Position numbers and translations under genes: made by a program
Origin: Aplidium turbinatum
Taxonomy: Eukaryota; Chordata; Ascidiacea; Aplousobranchia; Polyclinidae
Direction: 5' to 3'
Assembly (NCBI GenBank): GCA_918807975.1
Contig: OU964921.1
Coordinates: forward strand, 7,969,498 to 8,033,497
Length of the DNA stretch: 64,000 nt
Part shown: positions 1-12,000 of the stretch, in pieces
Position numbering within the stretch: the stretch's first letter is position 1
How the letters are laid out: each line of letters begins with the position of its first letter
Notes under the pieces: generated by a model
What the model saw: only the letters and a program-made list of their open reading frames with translations
Told to the model about the DNA's origin: nothing
Databases searched by the model: none

Positions 1-2092
1 ACAAGTCAATTTTAGAAAAGTACTGACCTTTTCCCAGCGATTCCAGCAACGTGTCCAACGTCGGCAACGGATGTTGATCCACTTGTATTTGCTGGTTCAG
101 TCCCTTGAAATCACCGCAAATTCGTATACTTCCATTCGCTTTCGACACCGCTACGATCGGAGCTGCCCAGTCGCTATAATTTATTGGCTGCAAAACGTTG
201 CGCTCCACAAGTCTGTCCAATTCTTCTTTGATAGCTTGCTTTTTGGAAAATGGAATTGGTCTTGGTTTGGAAAAAACGGGCTTTGCTTCCGGTTTTAAGT
301 GTATAGAAACTTTTGTCTTAACACATTTCCCAAGATCAGACGAAAAAACTCTGGAAAATTTGCAAGTTAAAGCTGAAACTTGCCTTTCCCTCTGCTTTAG
401 TAAGGATTCTTCTGTCTGCTGAACTTGTGAAGATACGAGATGTTTTTTCTTGTCTGAAACTTGATCTAACACCGAAATACCCTGACTGGTCAAGCCAAAA
501 CTGTCACTCCAGTCTAGACCCATTAGGTTTGTGCCTTTGTTTTCATTTAATACGATTAACTTCATCCTTGACTTTAGTTGACAACCTATTTTAACATTTA
601 CGAAGCATTGACCTTTAACATGCAAAGGCCTACCACCATAAGCATGTAGTGAGGTTTCTGATGGATAGCACGTGGGAGAACCTAGGTCGTGGTATCCATC
701 TAATCCCACCATGGAACATGTTGAGCCAGTGTCCCACTGGCACGTGAACGGTTTGCCATTAACTTCGGCACGGATCCAAATTTGCTTTCCGATGCGTTGG
801 TAAGCTTTTGAGTTCCGCTTTTCCTTCCATGGAGGTGTCTTTCGAATTTGGTTGCAACTGCTTACATGGCCTATAGCTTCTACTCGGTCTTTCTGCTGGC
901 GTTGTAACCCCTTTGCCTGGCACACAGATTTGATGTGCCCTTTTTTTCCGCACTTGTAACACACGTAACTTTTGAACGGACATTCACCCTTAGAATGTTT
1001 AGAAAAACAATCCTGGCATGACTTCCACGCCTTGCGACCTTGATTTGTGGAACCAACTGAAGGTTTCTTTCTCTTAATATAGGTTGCGGACATCTTATTA
1101 ACGACAACTGCTTCATCTGATGTCCCTTCCCCTCTTAGGATGTTATCGGTTTGCACAGTTCTGATATAAACTTCAGCTTTGTTGAGAACATCATCAAGTG
1201 AAAAATTTAAATTTGTCAAGCATTGACGCCTGACTTCAGGGTGTGGGGTGTTTAATACAATAACATCTCTAATCTGCTCGTCGACATAGCTGAGATGATT
1301 GCACTGCTCACTTTTGCCTATAAACTCACAATTTTGAGCAAGTCCTCGTAAAGTTGCTGTCCAATCTTTATAAGACTGACCCACTTGTAATTTACAGTTG
1401 TAAAAACTATGGCGCGCTGCTTGAACATGGATGGTTTCTTTAAAATGCGATGCTAACTTATCTGAAATTTGTTTGAACGATTTATCACGTACGTTTTTGT
1501 CACCAAAAAGATTCTCAATCAAGCTATACGTCTCGGGGCCAACCCAGGATAACAAACATGCCTTTTTCTTGTCATCAGTTGCAACATTGTAAATGTCCAT
1601 GTGATGCAAGAACCTTTGCATATACTGTTTCCATTTTTCCTTATCCTGGTTGAAACTTTCAAACTTTGGCGCTGATTCGTTGGTTTGCATTCGACTAATG
1701 TCATTTAACGTTGATAAAAACTGTTCCTGCTGTTTCTCCATTGTGGCTAGCATTGCTTTGACTGTTTCTTCCATGACTAATTTGTGCAGAAACCACTGCG
1801 ACAATGTTATAATCTTCTCACTTCAGAAAACTGCCACGTAGATTCTATTTTACTTCTGACACCACTGTTACGCTTGTAGGTAAACGTAAAGGAATTGAAT
1901 AGAGGTCTCAACACGAGTAGAGCTAAAATGAACTAAGGACAAATAATTGTGTAGCTACCAAGAAGTCCTGCTGCCGTGATTACAAACTACTCACAGCCAC
2001 AGGGCGGCACGACGTAATCAAGTGCACGTGACTCGGTGCAATGCACTAGGCAATAACATAACGCAAAACTAACGTTACTAACTATATCATTC
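1..2092 (-). mobile_element. Ty3/Gypsy LTR retrotransposon fossil (gag, protease, start of RT, 5' LTR)
   Basis: Minus-strand LTR retrotransposon running off the left edge. In element order it has an LTR (about 2092 down to 1866), a primer-binding-site-like TGGTGTCAGAAG just inside it, a gag region, CCHC zinc-knuckle coding near 880-1020, a retropepsin DTGS motif near 720-745, and the start of a Gypsy-type reverse transcriptase at 1-310 with the usual IPFS, ELDRL and GSIRICGDF blocks. It is a broken, partial copy and is treated as a fossil. It abuts a hAT remnant on its right, which suggests it inserted into that element. Age cannot be judged because the second LTR is outside the window. Confidence 0.85.
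1866..2092 (-). repeat. LTR of the Gypsy element (right boundary approximate)
   Basis: Begins TGTTACGCTTG on the plus strand immediately next to the primer-binding-site-like sequence. The block from about 1958 to 2094 recurs at 53492-53630 with conserved words such as CACAGCCACAGGGCG and AACGCAAAACTAACGTTAC, which supports an LTR with at least one other copy in the window. The right end is placed by loss of similarity, so it may be off by some bases. Confidence 0.6.
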
Positions 2093-2597
2093 AAGAAGTA
2101 CACAAAGGCATGGGAGTTGGATTCAAGGATGTATTCCGGTTAGAAATCCATGACTGGATAATCGACCCATTCTGTGATATTTCCGAACATGGAATTCTTG
2201 AGGAGGAACTGATAACATTGCGAAGCGATATTGCACTCAAACCGAACTTCAATATCTCGTATTAATCGTTCTGGCTGCAGAACCAAATCAAAAAGAAATA
2301 CCCTCACGAGTGGAATCGGGTCAAAGTTTTTATCATAGCCTTTCCCAGCTCATGGCCTACTTGGTGGAGTATGCTTTCACTGCCGTGACAACGCTTGTGA
2401 TTGTTCCTATCCAAACTGAAACCCGATATCAAGAGGCTGATGACATTGCACCAACCTCATCCGTCTCATTAAAGTTGGACTTTAAGTTGTGATGAATGGA
2501 AAATAACTTTAGTTTTACTTTTTTGTCGAAGGTGGGCGTTTGATGCTCTGTTCGTTGTCCAGGGGGGCGCTATTAAAAAAAAGTTTGGGAAACACTG
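2093..2597 (+). mobile_element. hAT transposon tail, ZBED/SCAND3-type transposase C-terminus
   Basis: The reading from 2110 gives FRLEIHDWIIDPF, EEELITLRSD and, after frame breaks, WLQNQIKKKYPHEWNRVKV, AFPSS and KPDIKRLMTLHQPHPSH. These follow the C-terminal order of SCAND3/ZBED-like hAT transposases (LRxxEELK, FWLQ, YPxLW, AFPSSY, HQAQPSH). The end at 2597 reads in reverse as CAGTGTTTCCCAAAC, a normal hAT terminus. It carries at least one stop (2263-2265) and a frameshift, so it is dead. The 5' part is absent, cut off by the neighbouring Gypsy element. Confidence 0.75.
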
Positions 2598-2975
2598 CAT
2601 TAGATCAATGCGAACACTACAGTAGATCAGTATAGGCTAATTGTGGAGATCCGATGTAAAAAACAAGCAAAATAATTTTCTTCTCTCTACAAAAGAAGGT
2701 ACTCTAAGTTATAGTCCTGATTGAAGCCCTGCTTATCAAGTCAAAGTTTACATGCTTATCATTTTATGTTAAAGACAGGCATAAACGTTTAAGTATGAAC
2801 GCCACTGGTTTATGCTTAGGTTAGGTTACATACCAAAATTCGGCATATAGGCCTATGCTTTCAAGTATGTTTGAAAGAATATGTATAAATAAACTTGCAG
2901 ATTGGTAATGCAATAAAAACTAACGACAAATAATGTAACTTCACGGCAAATTTGTAAGTTGTCATTTTTTTGCAG

Positions 2976-3098
2976 GTGATGTCTGAAAATTCAGAATCCG
3001 TCCTTTTCACACAGTATTTCAAAGACTGGAAGAGAAAGAATCAAATCGTAGGGCTGGGGAAGATCTACACTTTTGAGAAGATAGCCAAAACAGATGCG
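2976..3098 (+). CDS. gsn: Gelsolin exon a: end of repeat G3
   Basis: Acceptor TTTTTTGCAG precedes and GT follows at 3099. The exon is phase 0 at both ends with 41 codons. It contains FTQYFKDWKRKNQIVGLGK, matching the G3-G4 junction (FKQLF...W...GLG) of gelsolin and villin. Confidence 0.88.
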
Positions 3099-6000
3099 GT
3101 ACTGTAGTCTTTTCTGCTTTTCCTTTTTATCTCATACATTGAGAAAGCAACTTCAACGCTCAGGCTCTTAAAACGTAAAAAGCGAAATTGCAGTGTGTGA
3201 GCGTATAGCCTACGCCATGCAATCGATAAAAATTAATTTGGGTCTTCTAAGTAAAAAAGCGCTAGCGACGAAAAGTAATTAGGTACAGTTGGAAATCTGT
3301 TCGTAATGACAAGGAAACTCACATTAAAGTCTGCAGTAGTCTATATTGAAAGAAAGGTACCTTACCACCGATAATAATAGGCTACATAACATAGTTTTAC
3401 AAGCAAAAATAATAAAAAAAATTAGCAGTTTGCATGACATGTGATTCCAAACTCGATACAAACTACAAATTTCAAAGTTGTTTAAACAAAATTGCTTCAT
3501 ATTGGTTGCTATAGTCGAGCGCTGTATCCTTTGCAGATATGCTTTGCTTTCAGTGCCTAACGAATAGAGGCGCAGTCGAGTAGCTACACTGGCAGCCTAC
3601 ATGAATTTGATCCTTCGTTGAGTCAGGCTGAAATAAGATTCATTACTACTTTTTAAAAGCTTCATCTTATCCTAACAATAGAAATTAAATTTTCGTTTTA
3701 GTCAGCCGAGGAGTCTTCTTTCCCTTACCAAATCAAGTTTGACGTCAGCACTTTGTACGAAAAACCATCCTTTGCCGCTGAACAAAAGATGGTGGACGAT
3801 GGTTCAGGAGAGGTTTTACATTTTCTAATTTTTTTCTTTTGTTTTTCTAATGCGATTCTTCTAAAAATTTTCTGCTATTCGTAAAAAGTTACTAAAGTTA
3901 AATGATAAATGGTATAAGGCCTAGTCGCTTCTACCTTTTTCTACATCTCTGCCATGTTTGACATACGGTACATATTGTTTTTCGTTGTGATGATCAGAAA
4001 TAAAAACAAACTACACTCAAGTGATTACATAATGATATGACCACATCTACCAATGCGTACTACTGCGTAGCGAGACTGAGGCTTGTAAATGTAAACTCTC
4101 ACCTTGAGACGAGTGTGACGTCACGATAATTGAATCAAAAATAAAACTAAATATTGTTAATACACTGATTCATAGCAATCGTGTATGCAATTGTGCTTAA
4201 AGTTGATGACCTTACTCCATGGCTACGCTAGTGCCAATGCTTATTGTTTTCTGTTTGACTTAAATCAAGTGAAGATTATGCAGAGTATTGTAGAACAAGA
4301 GCCGAAACTGATCTTGGTTGCCCCAAACAGACAGATTGTAGCCTAATAATTCTTCAATCTTTCTCTGTAGCCTACAAACATTGATCGTTATCTGCAGTCT
4401 ACAACCATGAACCAGAACATTGCCATTCGTTAAATCTCAAGGAAATATTTTGCATGTAGGTTGAAGTGTATCGAGTAGAAGGGGGAGATTTGGCTCCCGT
4501 AAATCAAGATGACTATGGGGAGTTTTACTCTGGAGATTGCTATGTCATACTGTACACTTACACTCCTAAAACTCGAGTAGAATATATCATCTACTATTGG
4601 CAGGGATTGGACGCTACAAAAGATGAGGTTAAGCAAACATGTTTTCTTTCAAATTTTATTACGATAATAGTACGGTATTATCACTAAATATGAAATTCCA
4701 GTACCTCGAAACAAGCCTTCAAACAATCCTTAAACATAGCTGAGCTACTTCACTTTCTTGGTGTTAAGTATTATTTCTACTTTTTTCAACTTAGGCTGCA
4801 TGCAGACAGATGACAAATTCATAAACTAAGGCTAACCTTACACATGCGAGCCAAGATTTTGAATACAGACAACTACAGCAACCTTATTAAACTGTTAAAA
4901 CAGCATAAAACTAAAACTAAAACTACATACGCATGCAGTTACCTAAGGATGGAACACATCGCTGATGTTTCAAATGTTATCTTTGTTGTTCTCACCAGAT
5001 CATCGCATCCACTTTCTTAGCCAAGCGCTTGTACGACAGTCATGAAAAACGTCCAGTCCAAGTCCGCGTAGTGCAAGTATGTGCGTTCGTATGTAACGCT
5101 TATCAATAAACAAATATCGTAGAGTAGTCCACTGTAACATTTCTTCTTCAGTTTAAGTTTTTCTTCTCAAGTTATGCTTTTAAATAAAACTCGCAATCAT
5201 CACAATTTTCATTTCCTAATCGACAAACAACTTATTTTGTTTTAGACCTAAATGACTATTACTTACGGTACAATACAAGTAAGTTTTCACGATAATATTA
5301 CAGTCTATGCTATACTCAACTAACTTAAGTTATAGGTGGACTGGATAATAAGGATAAACGATTCAATTTTATTGGATAAGATCTTTTTTGGTTATCCGGC
5401 TACTGCCCAATTACACTGTAGCTTTCTTATAAACCAAAAATTTCTTTTTTGTTATTGCCGATCTTAAGACAATCGCAATGTTAAAAGTTTAACGTGTAAC
5501 GTGCGTCTCCTGTAGAAAAATAACTATTGCTTGGTTGGCTTTCACTAGTTGTTCTGAGATGTCGATTCTAGACTTGGTCAGGCCTTCCACATTCAACTTC
5601 AGCAAGGTGATATCTTCCCATGCGACAACCAAAGTTGCCCCCCTGAACAGCTATTAGGCTAAACTTGAAGGGCGCATGCTCTGGGTCGGCATCACTCTGT
5701 ACAGAATGGAGTTGCTAAGAGCTCTGTGAGCTACAATTGCTGTTTCGAATTGTTATTTGCTTGATTGCAAGTGTCAATCACCAGGGTTCACCACTAGGAA
5801 TTTGACAACATGGCCGTCAGTTACGAGTCCTTCTAGAATGTAACCCTTATTCAACATATGTCAATACCATTACTTTGACAAGTTATTATTTTTTATATCT
5901 AAACTTACACCTGATTTATGAGTTGATAATAGATCACTTTAGATTAATTTGTAACTCTTTGAAAATTTTATTCGATGCATTACTGGAATTTATTGTTTGA

Positions 6001-9000
6001 TTTTTGAGTTACATGTTTATGAATTGCTTTTTGTTTAAAACTATACAAAGTAGGCTACTTGGCAACACTCTTGCCCAACTATAACGGTAACAACTAGAAC
6101 ATCACACAATTAAGGCGAAAGAGCCATGTCCATTGTCCATTGAGTCCTGTTTTTTTCATGAGTTACCAAGGGAGATGGGGGGACTTGTATACCAGTCCCA
6201 GGTATACAAGTCCCCCCCAACCTTCTTAGTAACCCATGTCAAAGACAGGACTCAAGCTGCGTGGCTCTTTCGCCTTAGTTGTGTGATGTTCTAGTCGTTA
6301 CCAACTATAACCCTACTCTGATAACCAAGACGGCGTAAGTTGCGTTTCCCGAGTTCCCGCCTTCCTGGTAGGTTTCTAAACATATTTCAATATTTATTAG
6401 GGCAAAGAACCGAAACATTTGTTGAGTATCTTTGGCCATCCTCTCATGATCTCTTTTGGAGGATATTCTAAATCCAAAGAAGCAGAAGTAGGAGCTTCAG
6501 GTTCTTCTCTTTACCATGTAAGTCTCGTTCATGAAGATGTGAAGTTTTGGGCTTCTTTCGTGTGATTGTGGAAATGTGAACACTTGTACTAGGTTATTTT
6601 ATTATAGTTCGACTATATAGATTACAGCCAATTGATTTAAGCCCATGTTTATAAAGCAAACTATCCAATGATGAAATGCACATTAGTATTTTCCAAAAAA
6701 TAAAAATAAAATAAAAAAATGAAAAGCCCTAAATGTAGTCTAGATACTAAACTTAAGTTCAGGGAACATTTCGAAAACTAAATTGTCTTCATTTACAAAG
6801 AAAACAGGCCTACGCTGTTATGTTGAATTGACCTTAATATAGTGTAACAGTAACGCAGTGCTTTTATTAATATATTGTTATGTTTTAATAGCGCTGGAGA
6901 GGAAGACAGTTTAGTTTTCGAAACGTTTGCTGAACATGTGTTCAGTATCAAAATTTTGGGTTCTTAATTTTTCTGTTGAATTAACTAGGCGTTCCAACCA
7001 TGTCGCTCCAAAGTTTTTGGTGAATCAAAAATATTCTCTAAACTAAAGAAACCTTAAATGACATAACACCAATGTAAGCACAGTTTAATTTGAAACCAAA
7101 AGACTTCAAAACTATCTTTTAAAAAATGCAAAAAATCTTCTCGTTTATAATTTTTGACGAATAAATTGATCGGCCACATAATATGGCTGGACTCAGCAGC
7201 GTTGGCCTTTGTTCTTGCACTTGAATTTTTTTCTTAGTGGTCCTTGGTTGACTTTGCTAGTAAATGTGCTGATCCTTCATAAAAATGATTGTTCGATTAT
7301 ATCTTTCACCAGAATAACGGCTGTTTCTAAACTCTTTGTCTCAAATCAGAAGACAAAACAACGCAAAGAGTATTGTTCATTACTAAATGTTTTTTTCTCA
7401 GATTTGAGGTAGCAGTCTACTATGGAGCTGTTTCGGCCAACTGTTTCGTTTTGCTCAAGAAGTAGTTATTTCAGCCTGCATTTTATTTATTTTGAAACAA
7501 GTATCTTAGTATTGAATTCTATTTTATGTTGAAATACAGTAAAAGCAATTTAACACAGGAATAAAATTATACTTTCTAAGAACAAAAAATCTCTGAATAA
7601 AATTATCGTCGTATTGCTTTTAGTGTAGTTATCTTAATTTAGAATGAGCTAAACGTGCTATGCTTCTTACCGACGTTATTCTACCACTTTTTGTCGAAAA
7701 GAGAAAAGAGATTCAACTAACTCAGACTACTCTTCTACAAAAGATGTCTGTTTTTTCTAAAGCATGAAACTAAACTTGTATAGCCTACATTGATATTTGT
7801 AACGTCTTACATAGAACAATATCTAGGTCTACTTTTTATGAAACTTTTGTTGATCAGGTGAGATCTACTTCTGCGGGCGGAACGAAGTTGATCCAAGTTG
7901 AATTTGCTGCAAATTTGCTCAATTCCAATGATGCTTTTTTAATCAAGACCGACACTGAATGTTACATATGGAAAGGAACTGGTGCTAATGAACTAGAAAT
8001 GGCTGCTGCACAATATGGTGCAGGTCAGTTAATCAAAGGCCAAGAAAAATTCAAATTGCTAGATTGAATCAAAAAATGTATTTTTTTTAAGAAGTTTCAC
8101 TTAGTAAAGCTAACAGGTTCTTAAACGAACCTACAATCTGGTTTAAATTTTCGTCAGACTAGTCCCTAACTAATAGAAATAACTGGTCCCCAATTAATGG
8201 AAGAAAAGCTAAACGGTGAGAAAAAACAAAACAAAGGTAGACGAAGATTGAATGGGACAACAAACTTCTCAAAATAGGTAAAATTAAATTATGAAAGTGC
8301 GGTATGAACAGCTCACAAACGAGAATAATGGCGCATTGCATTCAACCTTCAATACAATGAAGAAAGATACTAATGATGAGTTCTCAACATGACTTGATAA
8401 ATATAGGGCAGTTGAAAGGATCAGCTGATCCCAAATACCAATGAGATATCCAGGTCCCAAATCAAGAAACTTTTAAAGAAAAAACACACTAAGCCTATAT
8501 TCAAAGAGTAGGCTAGAGTGTGGTTCTTTCAATGTTTCGAAACTCCTTGAAAGGTTTCGCCCCCCATAAAATTAACCCGGGTTCAAAAATACCCCCGAAC
8601 TCCAGTGTCAACGCTACTAGTTTTGTGCTTTAAAACATGACATTTTAGTTATCAATTGATTGAGGGAGTCTTTATTTTGGACTGAGCTTTTTGAAGACCT
8701 TAATCCTGCCGGTTTTGCATACTTTCAGAATGCAGAGGCTTTGAACCTCTAACGCAGGCCGGTCACAGTGTTTGTCATATCCCTAGTTTGACAGAGTGAA
8801 GTTTCCGATTGTTAATATTCTCCAAGCAGTGCCGGTCTTTGGGGTGTGCAAACCGTGCGATCGCATAGGGCCCGCAAATTAGGGGGGCAGGGGGCCCGCA
8901 ATTTACTCAGAAAATGCAGTAATTTTGTAATTTCCAGTGGAATTTCCAGTAATTTCCAATGAAAAAATTCAACAAGTGAATTCAACAAAGCAATTAGCAA

Positions 9001-12000
9001 CAAGAACACATGGAGACTCAGCGGGTGCAGCCTATTTCGTGCCCTGAACATTTCGTACCCTGAAAAGATCAAAAATAAAAACAGAGCCGAAGTCACTGAG
9101 CGGAGTTGCCGCAAACATTTCAAAATTTCTCTCGATCTTTTCAGGGGACGAAATAGGTCGAAATTTGATTTTGTTACTCCGATTTCAGGGTACGAAATCG
9201 GGGTACGAATTTTTCAGTGGACGAAATAGGTTGTTTCCATACTCAACATAGAGACATAGCTTTATTTCCAAAAAAGGCCAAAGAAAGCATGATCTTATCC
9301 TTTTGCTATGCCACCGGACAGCACCATTTTACAGTAATATTCATACCCAAATTTTTGTTGAACATGCTCTCAGAATACCCCAAATTCAAAGTAATTTTTC
9401 CAAATTTCTGGGGGAAGCACCCCAGACCCCCCGCCGCTGGGTGTCGCCTTCAGCGATCACGCCGTCAGGCTTCACCCGCCCACCGTCAAACCACCCCCCT
9501 CTCCCCTTTCAAAATACCTAGCTACGCTACTGAATTGGATCATTGTCATTGGGGCCCGCAAAGCATATTCCGCACAGGGCCCGAAATACCCTAAGACCGG
9601 CACTGCTCCAATTAGTTTATTTTAAATATATATTCCCCTGACACAAAACGTATGTTAGTCTACTCATACTGTGTCACTGCAACAGCCGTTTTGTTATTTC
9701 AGTGACGTGCTGGCATCAACTTTTGAAAAAATATCTTTGTTATTTAGAGTTGTTAGGGGCAGAAAAGAAGCAAGTTAAAATCCTAAAGGAAGGAAAAGAA
9801 ACCAATCAGTTTTGGGAATTGCTTGGTGGAAAGAAAGAATATGCTTCATCTCCTCGTTTTAAAGAAGATTTGGAGAACAATGCACCACGACTGTTTGCAA
9901 TTTCAAATGCAGAAGGTTGGCGTAGCTTACGTTTCAGACAAGTTGGTATAACTAAGTACAACAATAATCATGTTATGGTTTTATGTATTGTCGCTCTACA
10001 ACAGATAAGGTCTTTTAGCGACAGGGATAATTTTTGGTTTTATATCAGATTTAGAAAGTCATCTCATTATTACCCGACTTATCCTCACAACGTTATTCAA
10101 GAAAGAACACAATCGTTGGCCTATTGTTTTTAAGTCTTCGATTTAACCCGACTTGGAATCGATTTCAGATTTATAAGCACCATCAGAGCCGAAACCACTA
10201 GGCCACTGAGCGGGTTAATTGGTATAACTACTGTCTACTATAGTTGTACGCTTTCTAAGCTGAAAATGGTACCGGTACCCTAAAAATTGCTTAGACCAAT
10301 ACAGCGATAAGTTATAGGCCTAAGTTTTGTTTTATCTACACCAATATCTGGTTGATAAGAAATAAACTTGATTAATTTGTAAGCAGTGTTGTACGTTGAC
10401 GTCGTCAAATTGACGGTGTCATTTGACGGCGTCAACTTTTTGTTGACGCTGAGGCTAGCGCCGTCAATTTATTTTTCAGTTGACGGAAGTGATAGCGCCG
10501 TCAACTATTTTGCCGATTTTAAGCGTCAAGCGCTAAGCGTCATTTTTTGTTTTCATGGAAAATTTTGTTTCTCAATAAGAGTTTCACAATGTATTCTGGC
10601 CAGCGCGACTCATCCGAATTACCAGTTTTTGCGTTGGTTGGAATGGCTACCTGGAATACATGCGGAAGAAGATCGCCAAATGGTGATCACCCATGTATTG
10701 AGAACGAGGGATCAGAGACAGAAAGCGAAAAATCCATGAATGGCATCGCGGACGTTGAATATACTTTATTTCAAGAGTTCTATGCCCCTGAAAAGAGCGA
10801 TGTTGGTGCAGTGGACCTCGTTAAAAGATTTATACATGCTAAACTATCACAGCACGCTTGGAACAGTGATACCTTTCCGACTAAACGTTTTCAACTTGTT
10901 TTTGAAATACGACACACCAATACCAACCAGCGCTGGTGTGGAACGCATGTTTTCATTTGGAAAAGACAATATGCGCAGGGGCGCCGTAGCCGGGGGTGGA
11001 GCAGGGGGAGCGGATGCCCCACTGCCCTCAAATTTCTGTGAATGGGGAGGGAAGAGGGGGCAATGGTGCCCTTTTAAGGTCATGTAAGCTACTGCACACT
11101 TTGCAATATAACAATTTATGCTATTCGCTTTTAGCCTAATTATAATGTTCTCTTTTTGCCTCAAAATAATATTACGACACAAAATTCTCCATCACAGTAA
11201 ATTATATTACATGATTATAAATTAGCATGATGCCTTTCCGTGCCATTGTTCTTTGTATAGCGGATATTTGTATCATTACTCGATAATGAGCTGATAGATG
11301 AGCATTATCGCTATATCTTATCTTAAAGCTTTAAAAAAAAGTTGGCCTTTCAGCAACAAAAGTGCCCTTATTTCATACTCCTGCCCCTCCAGTCAAAAAT
11401 CGCTTCGGCGCCCCTGAATATGCGTCCCAAACGCAGCAGATTGTCAGACAAACGTTTTGAAATGCTTGTTTTTCTGCAAGGAAATAACTAATAGGCTGAG
11501 CAGCTAATTACAATACAATCTCAAAACATAATACCTGCTCTTTATTTATAGCTATTGTTAGCCTGAACTTGGTTGAAATATTTGCGTTTTATGAGACGCT
11601 GGCAAAAAATAGCGCTAGAAATTAGCGCTGACGCTGACGCCGTCAATTTCGTTAAGAGCTTACGCAGTCCTTTACGCTGTAAAGTTTTTAGGCAATTCGC
11701 GCTGACGCTGACGCCGTCAAATTATTTCAATGACGCGTACAACACTGTTTGTAAGTTACTGTGGATAAAATGGTGCGTGGTTTTTAGCAGTGAAGTTAGC
11801 CGACTTCAAGCTACCTAGTTTAAAATAGCATGTCCTATAAGATTTAAATGTATGCACAATTTTGTGAATCACCTTTCATTCTCAGAAGCAAAATAATCAG
11901 TTTTGCTTTCAATTACGTTCTTGATCTCTCGGAACTCTAAGCTCTAATGGTTGTGTCCTTGATATTCTGTTTCATCTAATGAGGTCATAATGTATATAGG

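Larger units (their letters stand above)
8827..9605. mobile_element. Non-autonomous hAT element, CAGTGCCGGTCTT termini, with nested insertions
   Basis: Left end CAGTGCCGGTCTTTGGGG and right end CCCTAAGACCGGCACTG are inverted. The flanks share CTCCAA. Sequence next to both ends contains GGGCCCGCAA or GGGGCCCGCAAAG, again inverted. The interior is largely filled by two other elements (listed separately). No transposase is visible. Confidence 0.8.

Noticed and set aside
71-422. Plus-strand open frames at the left edge
   Set aside because: They are antisense to clear Gypsy coding on the minus strand.
9217-9594. 125-residue open frame in a gelsolin intron
   Set aside because: It spans the boundary of two nested MITEs, and matching MITE copies at 53 and 58 kb do not keep the frame.
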